Shown here: piece after piece, positions 14,601 through 23,316 of the stretch
How the letters are laid out: every line of letters starts with the position of its first letter
How positions within the stretch are numbered: position 1 is the stretch's first letter
Assembly: GCA_029863035.1 (NCBI GenBank)
Contig: JAOTWH010000007.1
Location: 1-28,023, forward strand
Source of the DNA: Acidimicrobiia bacterium
GTDB taxonomy: Bacteria > Actinomycetota > Acidimicrobiia > UBA5794 > JAOTWH01
Length of the DNA stretch: 28,023 nucleotides
Reading direction: 5' to 3'
Made by a program: the position numbers and the translations under genes
Notes under the pieces: model-generated
Seen by the model: the letters and a program-made list of their open reading frames with translations, nothing else
Database searches by the model: none
Told to the model about the DNA's origin: nothing

Positions 14601-15554
14601 CTAGTGCCCCGAACCGGGGCCCTCGGATTCCCACGTCACCGAGTCAGGATCGTCTCCGGTGAAACCGATGAAGCGTGGCGCCCGCACCTTGCCGTGGCTG
14701 GTCCACTCCTTGTAACCCACCATGGCCACTAGCTGCGGATGAACCCACTTGGCCTCTCTCGGCAGCTCGGGCTCGGAAACGAACGGGCAATCGGACGTCT
14801 CCATCTCGTCGACAGCCGCTCGAATGGCATCCAGGTCCCGATCGCTGAATCCGGTGCCCACCGCTCCCACCAAGCGCAACCCGGACGGCGAGTTGAGACC
14901 GATCAGCAACGACCCGAAGCTCGAAGCTCTTCCTCCTTGGCCCGGTGTGTAGCCACCGACGACAGCCCTCATCCGTGCCACCCGCGGGATCTTGCGCCAG
15001 CTGTCCGAACGCCGCCCCGATGTGTAGGGCCGGCCCAAACGCTTGGCAACGATCCCCTCCAGCCCCTTGCGTTCCACCTCGCTCCAGACACGAGTTCCCA
15101 GCTCCGGCGTCACCTCGCTCTTCTCGAAGGGATCCGTCATTGCGAGCTGAGCCAAACGCGCCACCCGGTCTTCGGTAGGAAGCGCCGTGATGTCCTCGCC
15201 TCGATAAAGGAGATCGAACGCGACGAATCGGACAGGGAACTCGACCAGCACGGAACTTCCCTGCGCCGGCACCGAGGTTCGTTGCTGCATCAACTCGAAG
15301 CGTGACGCTCCCTCGGCATCCAGGACAACGATCTCGCCGTCGACAACTAGCGGCGACTCCGCGCTGAATATGGCTAGTTCCGGGTAGAGGGCGGTGACAT
15401 CTCTTCCGCTACGACTGCGAAGCTCCACAGCGTGGCCGTCCCAGTACAGGAGGGTGCGGAAGCCGTCCAACTTCAGCTCGAACAGCCATTCCGGATCGTC
15501 AAAAGCTTGCGGCCACAGCGTGGCCAACATCGGCTCGTATTTGGGGAGGCTCAC
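14601..15554 (-). CDS. ligD: ATP-dependent DNA ligase, stand-alone LigD-type ligase domain
   Basis: Seals breaks in end joining with Ku. The 317 residues are a bare ligase: motif I ELKLDGFR with AMP-accepting K28, motif III FVAFDLLY (about 111-118), motif IV EGIVAKR (about 165-171), motif V SWRKIP (about 186-191), then an OB-fold domain. The polymerase/primase and 3'-phosphoesterase domains of the mycobacterial three-domain LigD are missing here, so they must be separate genes or absent. A LigC-like classification is possible. The GTG start at 15554 overlaps the YqeY stop (GTGA), so they are coupled, and ku is the convergent neighbour. Confidence 0.92.
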   Translation of the reverse strand: MSLPKYEPMLATLWPQAFDDPEWLFELKLDGFRTLLYWDGHAVELRSRSGRDVTALYPELAIFSAESPLVVDGEIVVLDAEGASRFELMQQRTSVPAQGSSVLVEFPVRFVAFDLLYRGEDITALPTEDRVARLAQLAMTDPFEKSEVTPELGTRVWSEVERKGLEGIVAKRLGRPYTSGRRSDSWRKIPRVARMRAVVGGYTPGQGGRASSFGSLLIGLNSPSGLRLVGAVGTGFSDRDLDAIRAAVDEMETSDCPFVSEPELPREAKWVHPQLVAMVGYKEWTSHGKVRAPRFIGFTGDDPDSVTWESEGPGSGH

Positions 15555-16009
15555 TCCCCCAGCTCTTGGCGAACCAGCCGGTTGACCAAACCGCCGTCGA
15601 GGCCTTCTGTGCTCGACTTCATGATGTGTCCGACCACCTTGCCCGCCTCCTTCGGATCCGACGCCCCCGAGGCGGCGATGGCGTCCCTCACCATCGCAAG
15701 CGTCTCCTCCTCCGACAGAGATTCAGGAAGCCAGCGAGCTAGATAGTCCACTTCGTACCCCAACTTTTCGGCCTGTTCGGCACCGCGCTCGCCTGCCGCA
15801 ACGAACTCCTGGCGTGCCTTGTCCATCTTCTTGACGTAGGCAGATATCACACTTCGATAGAGCTCATCGTCAACTTCCCCAGAGAACCCGGGTTCGCTCC
15901 TGGCGCGAGCCACCTCGGTCTCGACATTGCGGACCACATCCGATCGGGCGCGATCGCGAGATCTCATGGCGTCCTTGAGCTCCGCGGCGAATTCTTCAGC
16001 GATTGTCAT
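15551..16009 (-). CDS. GatB/YqeY domain protein
   Basis: A 152-residue protein entirely made of the GatB/YqeY helical domain, the same fold as the tRNA-binding tail of the GatB amidotransferase subunit. The opening ELKDAMRSRDRARSDVVRNV is typical (normally KDALRAKD..RL..LR), as is the end, KEAGKVVGHIMKSSTEGLDGGLVNRLV. The function of stand-alone YqeY is uncertain. The ATG at 16009 has only a weak GGCGG before it. It is the first gene of a two- or three-gene minus-strand unit with the ligase and diverges from whiB. Confidence 0.92.
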   Translation of the reverse strand: MTIAEEFAAELKDAMRSRDRARSDVVRNVETEVARARSEPGFSGEVDDELYRSVISAYVKKMDKARQEFVAAGERGAEQAEKLGYEVDYLARWLPESLSEEETLAMVRDAIAASGASDPKEAGKVVGHIMKSSTEGLDGGLVNRLVRQELGE

Positions 16010-16069
16010 GGCCGCCAGAGTACAGAGCGCGAAAAACTTCTCAGAAATAGTCCTGTGATACGCCGGTAC

Positions 16070-16115
16070 GCCCCCTTACCATTTAGGTCTGAAAGAGCTG
16101 CTTGGGGGCTTTTTT
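16070..16115 (+). promoter_or_regulatory. Possible attenuator-like inverted repeat and T-run in the whiB leader
   Basis: GCCCCC (16070-16075) can pair with GGGGGC (16104-16109), which is followed at once by six T residues (16110-16115). The loop is long (28 bases) with little internal pairing, so termination strength is doubtful. If transcription starts upstream, this would be an early terminator or attenuator ahead of whiB; it may also close transcripts from elsewhere. Confidence 0.3.
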
Positions 16116-16123
16116 CTGACCGT

Positions 16124-16145
16124 CCTTGTGAAGAATTTCACAAGG
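16124..16145. promoter_or_regulatory. Perfect inverted repeat operator, CRP-like (also Rex-like)
   Basis: CCTTGTGAA (16124-16132), GAAT, TTCACAAGG (16137-16145): nine-base perfect arms. The core TGTGA-N6-TCACA is the CRP/FNR-family consensus; the same bases fit the Rex consensus TTGTGAA-N4-TTCACAA. It lies 30 bases before the whiB start, downstream of the probable promoter or overlapping it. In Mycobacterium tuberculosis, whiB1 is known to be controlled by the cAMP receptor protein, which favours the CRP reading. Confidence 0.7.
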
Positions 16146-16174
16146 ATTCAGGCCCCCCGGAGGAACTATCCATC

Positions 16175-16441
16175 ATGATGCCCGTACTCGAATGGCGAGA
16201 CCTTGCCGCCTGTAAGGACACCGACCCGGAGTCCTATTTCCCAGTCGGTACCAGTGGCGCTGCCCTGGATCAGATCGAGAAGGCCAAGACCACCTGCCAG
16301 ACCTGCCCAGTGGTGGAAGAGTGCCTCATGTACGCCCTTGAAACCAACCAAGAAGCTGGTGTTTGGGGTGGCTACGCCGAAGACGACCGTCGTCGTCTCC
16401 GCAAGCGCTGGTTGGCTGAGCGGCGCCGCACCGCTGTCTAG
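16175..16441 (+). CDS. whiB1: WhiB-family iron-sulfur transcription regulator, WhiB1-like
   Basis: Small actinobacteria-specific [4Fe-4S] regulator. In the 88-residue product the four cluster cysteines are C13, C41, C44 and C50 (C-x27-CxxC-x5-C), followed by GVWGG (62-66) and a basic DRRRLRKRW tail that contacts DNA. DPESYFPVGTSGAALDQI and the CPVVEECL segment closely follow WhiB1, which binds the primary sigma factor and senses nitric oxide. The frame is open upstream to 16055, but GGAGGAA at 16159-16165 points to the tandem ATGs at 16175/16178, just before conserved sequence. It is monocistronic, with an inverted-repeat operator in the leader, and converges on the DUF3107 gene (11-base gap). 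Confidence 0.95.
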   Translation: MMPVLEWRDLAACKDTDPESYFPVGTSGAALDQIEKAKTTCQTCPVVEECLMYALETNQEAGVWGGYAEDDRRRLRKRWLAERRRTAV

Positions 16442-16452
16442 CCAGTCGCCGG

Positions 16453-16683
16453 TTAATCAGTTCCAGGACCGAAACCGACCCCTGACCGTGATGCCGCATC
16501 CACTGCGAAGTAGAGGATCTTGTCGGTGACTATGCCAAGGCGTTCCCCCGCAGACTCCTCGATCCAAAACATCCCTGCTCCATCTTCCGCCGCCTTCTCG
16601 TAAGCCGCGATAACGGCGTCGGAGTCCGCAACCTCGATGTCGAGCTCCTTGGTTGCCTCGCTAACCCCTATTCGCAATCTCAT
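16453..16683 (-). CDS. DUF3107 family protein
   Basis: A 76-residue protein matching the small actinobacterial DUF3107 family: MRLRIGVSEATKELDIE at the start, where family members usually read like M.V.IGV...REL..E, a central AYEKAAEDG region, and TDKILYFAVD towards the end, where members have a (A)DK(L/I)AYVEI strand. The function is unknown. An open frame extends to 16749, but GGAGA seven bases before the ATG at 16683 (four before a tandem ATG at 16686) and the family's usual start favour the short form. The C-terminal GVGFGPGTD extension is slightly longer than usual. Confidence 0.8.
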   Translation of the reverse strand: MRLRIGVSEATKELDIEVADSDAVIAAYEKAAEDGAGMFWIEESAGERLGIVTDKILYFAVDAASRSGVGFGPGTD

Positions 16684-16782
16684 CATCTGTCTCCGTGTTC
16701 GTTCGCTCAGCGCCGGTGCCACCGAAAGAATCCCTCGACGCCGGCCCATCGTACGGCCCGGCGCATTGGGCGGTTACCGCGA

Positions 16783-17862
16783 CTACCCCACCTTGAGGTC
16801 GGGATGGGTTCGCACCCTCGGGCGGCGGACAACTAACTCGGCGGCGATGGAGCGAAACGCCGCGGCCGCCTCGCCTTCAGGATCCGAGACCACGATGGGG
16901 ACACCAGCGTCGGCGCCCTCTCTCATGGCCGGTACGAGCGGGATCTGCCCAAGCAGGTCGGCTCCGACTTCTTGGGCAAGGGCCGCTCCCCCGCCTTCCC
17001 CGAACAACGTGTAGCGCTTGCCATCGTCTGCGGTGAACCACGACATGTTCTCCACGACGCCTATCACCTCTTGATCCACCTTGGCCGCCATGAGGGCTGC
17101 CCTCTTGGCAACTCTCTGGGCTGTTATCTGAGGAGTGGTAACGATCAGCGCCAAAGCGCGCGGAACGAACTGAGAGATCGAGATGGCAACGTCTCCCGTG
17201 CCAGGGGGCATGTCGATGAGCAAGAACTCGGGCGAACCCCACAGGACATCGGTCAGAAACTGCTCGAGCGCTTTATGCAGCATCGGGCCGCGCCAGATGA
17301 CCGCTTGATCTTGTTCGATGAAATAGTCCATCGAGATCGCTCGAACCCCATGACCGATGGGCGGGACCAACATCTCGCCCCACACCCTCGGCTTGGCGTC
17401 TATGCCGAGCATCTTGGGGATGGAGAATCCCCACACATCGGCGTCGATCACCGCAGCGCTGTGGCCGGATGCGGTGAGAGCAACCGCCAGATTAGTTGTG
17501 ACAGACGACTTCCCAACTCCCCCCTTGCCGCTCGACACCGCTACCACCCTGGTGGACCCGGCGCTCCCGATGATCGAATCGGGCTTCAACTTGACGGCCA
17601 ACGCGGCACGCTCGTCGGCGGTCAACGGCACAACGCTCACGGAAGAAGGTGGAGCGCCTGCCACGCTGGCAACAGCTGCAGCCACCGTAGCTTCGAGCTC
17701 GGCAGCGAGCGGAGATGCTTCGAACGCGAGCGATACCTCAATATCGACGACATCATCGGACGTCGTGATGCGCCGGACGGCACCCAGCTCATCAAGGCTG
17801 AGGTGGAGGTCCGGGTCGAGGACGGCGCCTACCGCTGCCTCCAATTCTTGACGGTCGACCAT
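16783..17862 (-). CDS. Mrp/ApbC-type P-loop iron-sulfur cluster carrier
   Basis: A 359-residue ParA/MinD-superfamily ATPase that is thought to carry Fe-S clusters to apoproteins. The N-terminal MIP18/DUF59 domain (about 1-85) is followed by the deviant Walker [12 protein letters not shown] (about 110-120), the [14 protein letters not shown] switch region, [11 protein letters not shown] and the VVENMSW segment. The CxxC pair that many Mrp proteins have after ENMS is absent ([18 protein letters not shown]), as in other actinobacterial members. A GTG three bases upstream (17865) is the alternative start. It faces away from the aconitase gene, itself an Fe-S enzyme, across about 100 bases. Confidence 0.93.
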   Translation of the reverse strand: MVDRQELEAAVGAVLDPDLHLSLDELGAVRRITTSDDVVDIEVSLAFEASPLAAELEATVAAAVASVAGAPPSSVSVVPLTADERAALAVKLKPDSIIGSAGSTRVVAVSSGKGGVGKSSVTTNLAVALTASGHSAAVIDADVWGFSIPKMLGIDAKPRVWGEMLVPPIGHGVRAISMDYFIEQDQAVIWRGPMLHKALEQFLTDVLWGSPEFLLIDMPPGTGDVAISISQFVPRALALIVTTPQITAQRVAKRAALMAAKVDQEVIGVVENMSWFTADDGKRYTLFGEGGGAALAQEVGADLLGQIPLVPAMREGADAGVPIVVSDPEGEAAAAFRSIAAELVVRRPRVRTHPDLKVG

Positions 17863-17965
17863 CACAACACCGTACCCGCTCGGCGGCGGGACGAGGACGC
17901 CGGTTACGCCTGCCGAACGCAGCCAACGCCGTACGATGGAATCTGACGAGCAAGGCGGTCAAATA

Positions 17966-20224
17966 ATGGATTTCCTCAACCCGGCCTTCGTAAAAGGCGT
18001 CTACGACAAGTACCCGGCTGCGGTAACTGCGGCTCGCGAACGTTACGGACGACCGGTGACTTTGGTTGAGAAGATCCTCCACGCCCACCTCCAAGACCCC
18101 ACCACTCCGCAGCTGGAACGAGGCGAGACATACACCTACTTCTTGCCAGATCGAGTGGCGATGCAGGACGCCACCGGCCAGATGGCGCTACTCCAGTTCA
18201 TGGTGTCGGGGCGGAAACACACCGCGGTACCCAGCACCGTTCACTGCGACCATCTGATCCGCGCCTATCAGGGTGCCGCCAACGATCTCGAGACCGCCCT
18301 CGACGAGAACTACGAGGTCTACGAATTCCTTCGCTCGGCTTCAGAGAAGTATGGCGTTGGTTTCTGGAAGCCGGGCTCCGGCATCATCCACCAGGTGCTG
18401 CTCGAGAACTATGCGTTCCCTGGCGGGATGATGATCGGCACCGACAGTCACACTCCCAACGCTGGCGGCCTCGGCATGATCGCCATCGGGGTGGGTGGAG
18501 CCGATGTTGTCGATGTCATGGCCGGCCTGGGCTGGGGGGTGCGCTACCCCAAGGTGATCGGAGTTCACCTCACCGGATCCATCTCGGGCTGGACCTCATC
18601 GAAAGATGTCATCTTGAAGGTGGCTCAGGGGCTCACCGTGAAGGGCGGTACCGGAGCCATACTCGAGTACTTCGGTCCGGGGACGGCGTCGATCAGCGCT
18701 ACGGGCAAGGGCACCATCACCAACATGGGGGCCGAGATCGGAGCCACCACCTCCATCTTCCCTTACGACGAGCGGATGCGCGACTACCTCAAGGTGACCG
18801 GGCGGGCCGACGTAGCCGATCTGGCGGATTCTCACGCCGAGTTCTTCAACCCAGACCCCGAAGTGGCGGATGACCCCGAGCGATTCTTCGACCGCATCAT
18901 CGAGATCGATCTCGACACCCTCGAGCCTCATGTGGTCGGACCCCACACTCCCGATTTAGCGCGTCCCATCTCCCAGCTCGGAGCCGACGCCGCTGCCAAC
19001 GACTATCCGATGAACATATCCAATGCCCTCATCGGCTCGTGCACCAACAGCTCATACGAGGACATGGGCCGAGCCGCCCACGTCGCCGAACAGGCCATCG
19101 CCCACGGCGTCAAAATCAAGACACCGCTAATGGCAACGCCCGGTTCAGAACAGATCCGGGCCACTATCGAGCGCGATGGCCAGCTTCGATCGCTTGAGGA
19201 GATAGGTGCCTCGGTGCTGGCCAACGCTTGCGGACCCTGTATCGGCCAATGGAAGCGCGACGACATCTCGCCGGGCGATCGCAACTCGATCATCACCTCG
19301 TACAACCGCAACTTCCCGCGCCGCAACGATGGCAACGCCGAAACGCTCGCGTTCATCGCGAGCCCCGAGCTGGTGGTGGCTATGGCGTTGGCCGGACGGC
19401 TCGACTTCAACCCTCTCACCGATGAGCTAGAGGGCGATGACGGACCTTGGCGCCTGGAGCCGCCGGTCGCCGATGAGTTCCCCGCGCATGGTTTCGACCC
19501 CGGCGACTCGGGCTACATACCACCCGCCGCCGACGGCAGCTCGGTCGAGGTGGTGGTCGACCCGGCTTCGGAGCGCATCGCCTTGTTGGAGCCGTTCGAT
19601 GCCTGGGACGGGGCCGACTTCGAAGACCTCCCGGTGCTGGTAAAGGCCAAGGGCAAGTGCACGACGGATCACATCTCGCCGGCCGGCCCTTGGCTTCGTT
19701 TCCGGGGCCATCTCGACAACATCTCCAACAACCTGTTCATCGGGGCCGAGAACGCGTTCACCGGCAAGCACGGCTCGGGGTTAGACCTACTCGATGGCGA
19801 TTACAAGGACTTCAACCGGGTTGCGAGGCACTACAAGAGCGAAGGCCTGGGCTGGATCGCGGTGGGCGACGAGAACTACGGCGAAGGCTCGAGTAGGGAG
19901 CACGCCGCCATGGAGCCTCGACACCTTGGTGGCAGGGCTGTGCTGGCTCGCTCCTTCGCTCGGATCGCTGAAACCAATCTGAAGAAGCAAGGCGTTCTGC
20001 CTCTCACCTTCACCGACTCCCTCGACTACGACAAGATCCAGGAGCGGGACCGGGTATCGATCACCGGCTTGTCTTCATTGGCTCCAGATCGGAGATTGCG
20101 GGTGATCTTGAAGCACGAGGACGGCTCAACCGACGACTTCGAAGTGGCTCACTCTTTCGCTGATGATCAGATCGGTTGGTTCCAAGCCGGCAGTGCTCTC
20201 AACGAGCTGGCTGCCGCCGAGTAA
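17966..20224 (+). CDS. acn: Aconitate hydratase, mitochondrial type
   Basis: TCA-cycle enzyme isomerising citrate to isocitrate. The 752-residue protein aligns along its whole length with mitochondrial aconitase (yeast Aco1/animal ACO2 type) rather than with AcnA/IRP (about 890-940 residues) or AcnB. Shared blocks include [12 protein letters not shown] (132-143), [13 protein letters not shown] (158-170), GWTSSKD (208-214), [11 protein letters not shown] (253-263), [11 protein letters not shown] (357-367) and [10 protein letters not shown] (420-429). The [4Fe-4S] ligands are C359, C422 and C425. The swivelling C-terminal domain with [15 protein letters not shown] follows. AAGGCGG seven bases before the ATG at 17966 sets the start; an in-frame ATG at 17936 is less likely. 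It is followed 35 bases later by a TlpA-like gene. Confidence 0.95.
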   Translation: MDFLNPAFVKGVYDKYPAAVTAARERYGRPVTLVEKILHAHLQDPTTPQLERGETYTYFLPDRVAMQDATGQMALLQFMVSGRKHTAVPSTVHCDHLIRAYQGAANDLETALDENYEVYEFLRSASEKYGVGFWKPGSGIIHQVLLENYAFPGGMMIGTDSHTPNAGGLGMIAIGVGGADVVDVMAGLGWGVRYPKVIGVHLTGSISGWTSSKDVILKVAQGLTVKGGTGAILEYFGPGTASISATGKGTITNMGAEIGATTSIFPYDERMRDYLKVTGRADVADLADSHAEFFNPDPEVADDPERFFDRIIEIDLDTLEPHVVGPHTPDLARPISQLGADAAANDYPMNISNALIGSCTNSSYEDMGRAAHVAEQAIAHGVKIKTPLMATPGSEQIRATIERDGQLRSLEEIGASVLANACGPCIGQWKRDDISPGDRNSIITSYNRNFPRRNDGNAETLAFIASPELVVAMALAGRLDFNPLTDELEGDDGPWRLEPPVADEFPAHGFDPGDSGYIPPAADGSSVEVVVDPASERIALLEPFDAWDGADFEDLPVLVKAKGKCTTDHISPAGPWLRFRGHLDNISNNLFIGAENAFTGKHGSGLDLLDGDYKDFNRVARHYKSEGLGWIAVGDENYGEGSSREHAAMEPRHLGGRAVLARSFARIAETNLKKQGVLPLTFTDSLDYDKIQERDRVSITGLSSLAPDRRLRVILKHEDGSTDDFEVAHSFADDQIGWFQAGSALNELAAAE

Positions 20225-20259
20225 CGGAACGCTGCCAGCTGTCTAGGCGTTACACCACC

Positions 20260-20919
20260 ATGGATGAAACCCAGCCGCCGGAGCCAGGGCCGGGCGATCA
20301 GGCCGAACCAATCGAGCCCGAGGCGATCGATAGCCGCAGACGCTTGCTGCCCGTCGCGATAGTCGTAGCCCTGCTGCTGATGGCGGTACCGGTCGTACTT
20401 TGGGTCACGTCGAGCGAGCCACAGCCGGTTGTTTCGGTTGTCCCGAACGACGACGCCTCCACCGCCGAGTCCGCTCCTGAGCCTGCCGACCTGCCGGGAA
20501 TCGTGGAGAGTGGACTGGCTCCGGATTTCGACGCCGAACTTCTCGACGGCGGGTCCTACCGGTTGTCGGACCATCTCGCCAACGACGGTCGCCCCGTGTT
20601 CCTCAACCTGTGGGCTTCGTGGTGTTTCCCCTGTCGTGAGGAAATGCCCGCCATCGACGCTCTGGCCGGCGCCCATCCCGAGATCCTCTTCCTCGGGGTG
20701 GCGATCGAGGACTCGCTGAGTGGTGCCAAGGGCTTTGCGGAGGAGATCGGGGTCACCTACCCGCTCGCATTCGATGAGACCAACGAGGTTTCGGACCGTT
20801 ACCCAATATTGGGATTGCCGGGGACGTTCCTGATTTCGGCCGACGGCGAATTGGTGGCGAAACTGATCGGAGGCGCTTCGATGCAGACCATGGAGTTGTT
20901 CCTAGGTCATCTCAACTAG
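20260..20919 (+). CDS. Membrane-anchored TlpA/ResA-like thiol-disulfide oxidoreductase
   Basis: A 219-residue protein with a Pro/Glu-rich cytoplasmic start (1-25), a positively charged SRRR, one membrane helix (about 29-50), a low-complexity linker and an extracytoplasmic thioredoxin domain (about 80-219). The active site is WCFPC (C122, C125) in NLWASWCFPCREEMP; the cis-proline loop is GLPGTFLI. Such proteins reduce disulfides outside the membrane, for example in cytochrome c or redox-enzyme maturation; no partner gene is nearby. The ATG at 20260 lacks a clear Shine-Dalgarno. Its stop overlaps by three bases the stop of the convergent biotin-carrier gene. Confidence 0.9.
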   Translation: MDETQPPEPGPGDQAEPIEPEAIDSRRRLLPVAIVVALLLMAVPVVLWVTSSEPQPVVSVVPNDDASTAESAPEPADLPGIVESGLAPDFDAELLDGGSYRLSDHLANDGRPVFLNLWASWCFPCREEMPAIDALAGAHPEILFLGVAIEDSLSGAKGFAEEIGVTYPLAFDETNEVSDRYPILGLPGTFLISADGELVAKLIGGASMQTMELFLGHLN

Positions 20920-21131
20920 TCGAGTACCACCAAGACATCGCCCTGCTGCACCGAATCCTGTGGAACGACTCGCACCGCGGAAACTACTCCTGCAGAAGGG
21001 GCCCTCACCGGGATCTCCATCTTCATGGACTCCAGCACCACCAGGGTTTCGCCTTCTCCGACAGATTGACCCACCTCGATTGGCACCGCCCACACATTGG
21101 CCATCATCTCGGCTTTGACCTCGGCGCTCAA
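20916..21131 (-). CDS. Small biotin/lipoyl carrier protein (TB7.3-like)
   Basis: A 71-residue stand-alone biotinyl domain. ESMKMEIPV (34-42) carries the biotinylated lysine in the canonical MKM tripeptide, between the two half-barrel repeats (GQSVGEGETLVVL and QDSVQQGDVLVVL). It closely resembles the mycobacterial biotinylated protein TB7.3 (Rv3221c). Its carboxylase partner is not in the window. Translation starts at a TTG (21131) that overlaps the TGA of the crotonase gene (TTGA), so it is probably coupled, with GGAG six bases ahead. Confidence 0.9.
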   Translation of the reverse strand: MSAEVKAEMMANVWAVPIEVGQSVGEGETLVVLESMKMEIPVRAPSAGVVSAVRVVPQDSVQQGDVLVVLD

Positions 21132-21895
21132 CTCCCGCTCCAGTTGGGCTCTCGCTTCTCCAAGAAGGCGGCGACACCCTCGGCAGCATCGTCGGTGAGC
21201 GCTACCGCCGTTAGCCCGTTGTGCAGGTAGTCGAGCGCAGCGTCGAAATCCATGTCCTGCGCGCCGTAGAAAGCGTCTCGACCCATCTGCAGAACTGTGC
21301 TGCTCTTGGAGGAGAGAGCGTCGACGGTCTCGTCGACGACAGCGTCAAGATCCGACGACTCCACAACGCGCGATACCAAACCCAGGCTCATGGCTTCATC
21401 TGCGCTCAGGCGACGCCCGGTCATCATCAGCTCCAAAGCCGCCTTGTGCGGCATCGCTCGCTGCACAACGGCGATAACCATCATCGGCCACAGTCCAACG
21501 TTTATCTCGGGCATCCCAAGCGCGGCGGTGTCAACGGCAATGCCGATATCACAGGCCACTGCCACGCCGAACCCACCGCCCAATGCATGTCCATTGATCC
21601 TGGCGATGGTTGGCTTCCCCGCCTTTCGCAGGGCGCGGAAAGCGTCGGCCAGGGCGGCTCGATCGGCGTGATGGCCCATCGGGTCGTCGACGAAATCGCC
21701 GGCCAGATCGCCCCCAGCCGAGAACGCCTTGTCCCCTGCCCCGGTTACAACGATCACTCTGACGGCGGGGTCGGCCGCGGCGCGATCGATGGTCGCGGCG
21801 AGCTCGGCCATGGCCGTAGCCGACAGCGGGTTGTGGCGCTCCGGATCATCGATAGTGATCGTGGCCCGGGGAGGCGTGCTGTCGTGGCGGATCAT
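21128..21895 (-). CDS. Enoyl-CoA hydratase/isomerase (crotonase) family protein
   Basis: A 255-residue crotonase-fold enzyme acting on acyl-CoA thioesters. The oxyanion-hole segments are AFSAGGDL (57-64) and GHALGGGFG (102-110). The position of catalytic Glu144 of rat crotonase holds Gly110 (GGGFG where crotonase has GGGCE); the Glu164 equivalent is kept as E130 in MPEINVGLW. Loss of one glutamate suggests something other than a classical hydratase, such as an isomerase or another CoA-lyase activity. It is coupled by a 4-base overlap to the biotin carrier, hinting at a link to acyl-CoA carboxylation. Confidence 0.88.
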   Translation of the reverse strand: MIRHDSTPPRATITIDDPERHNPLSATAMAELAATIDRAAADPAVRVIVVTGAGDKAFSAGGDLAGDFVDDPMGHHADRAALADAFRALRKAGKPTIARINGHALGGGFGVAVACDIGIAVDTAALGMPEINVGLWPMMVIAVVQRAMPHKAALELMMTGRRLSADEAMSLGLVSRVVESSDLDAVVDETVDALSSKSSTVLQMGRDAFYGAQDMDFDAALDYLHNGLTAVALTDDAAEGVAAFLEKREPNWSGS

Positions 21896-21927
21896 CCCGC
21901 CGAGCCTACCGAAACGACCAGTTGCGT

Positions 21928-23316
21928 CTAGGCAGCGACGTCCGTCGCCTCGGGCTCCTCATCCACGCCCGACTTGCCAAGGTACTCACGGTGGAGCTGC
22001 GCTACCACGGCTTCGTTCTCGAGGAATGAAGCAGGCTCTACGCCTGCATGATCCGACAACAACTGCTCCACCACATCCTTGACCTCCACGAGGACAGGCT
22101 CGGGGTCGACGATGGCGCCGGTCTCGTCCTTGGCAACGACCGCATGCATCTGCCTGGGATCTTCATCGTGACCTCGAATCACAACGACGACCTGGCCATT
22201 CTCGAGTCGGAGAATCGAGCCAGGCGGATACACACCAAGCGTGCGGATAAGAGCCTTGACGAAGTCCGGATCGTGGGCCGTACCAGCTCCGCTCAACATC
22301 AGGTGGAGCGCGTGGTTAGGAGTCTCAGCTCTGCGATACCGGCGACGCGTGGTAAGGGCGTCGTAGACGTCGACGACGGAGACCATTCTGCTGAAGGCAT
22401 GGGCAGGTCGACCTCGCGTTGCGGGCGGGTAGCCGCCGCCATCGTGTCGCACATGGTGCTCGAACGCAACCATGGCGGCGATCTCGTGACCGGGGCCCGC
22501 CGCTGCCATGATCGCCTGGGCCCCTTCCTGGGGGTGCACCGCGATCTCGTCCCATTGCTCTTTGCCGAGCTTGCCAGGGTGGTTGAGCGTTCTGGGATCG
22601 ACAGACACTTTGCCGATGTCATGGAGCAGCGCTCCCGCACCGATCGGGACGAGTTCGTCCTCCTCCAGGCCGACCATTCGACCTAGTGCCAGCGCGAGGA
22701 TGGCGACATTGATGGAGTGGTAGAAGGTGTACTCGTCGTAGCTCTTGACCGTTGCCAGCAGCAAGGATGAGCCGCTCTCATCGATGCTGGTGGCCAACAA
22801 CCCTTCCACCGATCCCATGATGGCCGCCAGATCGAATGCGCCCTCGCGAGCCATGGCATCCGATGCCGTGCGCAGAGTTTGCAGCGAGCCCGAATAGGAC
22901 ATTCGCAGCGCTGACATTCCCTCGTACCTGCCGGTGAGGCGATGCTCATTGAGTCGGATCGTGCCCCCGGCCGGAAGATCGTCGGACTGGCCGGACACAA
23001 AGGCCCCAAAATCGAACAGGTCGGAGGTTGAGACTGGAGACACCAGCGTGATCGACTGGACCTCGCGCGCCTCCAATTCGTGCGCCAGAGTGGCGAATTC
23101 AAGCGAAGCGTGGGGAAGGAGAACACGATCGAGATAGAAGGCGCTCTCGCTGATGCTGATCAACACTTCTTCTCGCCGCTCGCCGTCATCGTTCAAGATG
23201 GTCAACGCCGTTGCCAGGGCCTCCTCTGTGAGCGGGTGGTCCTTTGGGTAGAGCCCGATCTGGCGAATGACCCGCCGCAAAGCGCCAAGGAAACCGATGA
23301 GCGCGGGATCGGTCAT
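21928..23316 (-). CDS. HD-GYP phosphodiesterase with N-terminal HEAT-partner-like module
   Basis: A 462-residue soluble protein. The HD-GYP domain (about 185-345) looks catalytically complete: H200 in YHSINVA, H232-D233 in LLHDIGK, H261, H287-H288 in FEHHVRHDGGGYP with intact GYP (295-297), and DVYDALTTRRRYR. HD-GYP enzymes hydrolyse cyclic di-GMP or related cyclic dinucleotides. Residues 10-110 form a separate module (LYPKDHP near 22-28, an ISESAFYLD strand near 55-63, then an EAREVQSITL helix-strand) that resembles the N-terminal region of the upstream HEAT protein. A C-terminal extension follows (about 360-462). The ATG overlaps the HEAT gene's TGA by four bases. Confidence 0.93.
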   Translation of the reverse strand: MTDPALIGFLGALRRVIRQIGLYPKDHPLTEEALATALTILNDDGERREEVLISISESAFYLDRVLLPHASLEFATLAHELEAREVQSITLVSPVSTSDLFDFGAFVSGQSDDLPAGGTIRLNEHRLTGRYEGMSALRMSYSGSLQTLRTASDAMAREGAFDLAAIMGSVEGLLATSIDESGSSLLLATVKSYDEYTFYHSINVAILALALGRMVGLEEDELVPIGAGALLHDIGKVSVDPRTLNHPGKLGKEQWDEIAVHPQEGAQAIMAAAGPGHEIAAMVAFEHHVRHDGGGYPPATRGRPAHAFSRMVSVVDVYDALTTRRRYRRAETPNHALHLMLSGAGTAHDPDFVKALIRTLGVYPPGSILRLENGQVVVVIRGHDEDPRQMHAVVAKDETGAIVDPEPVLVEVKDVVEQLLSDHAGVEPASFLENEAVVAQLHREYLGKSGVDEEPEATDVAA

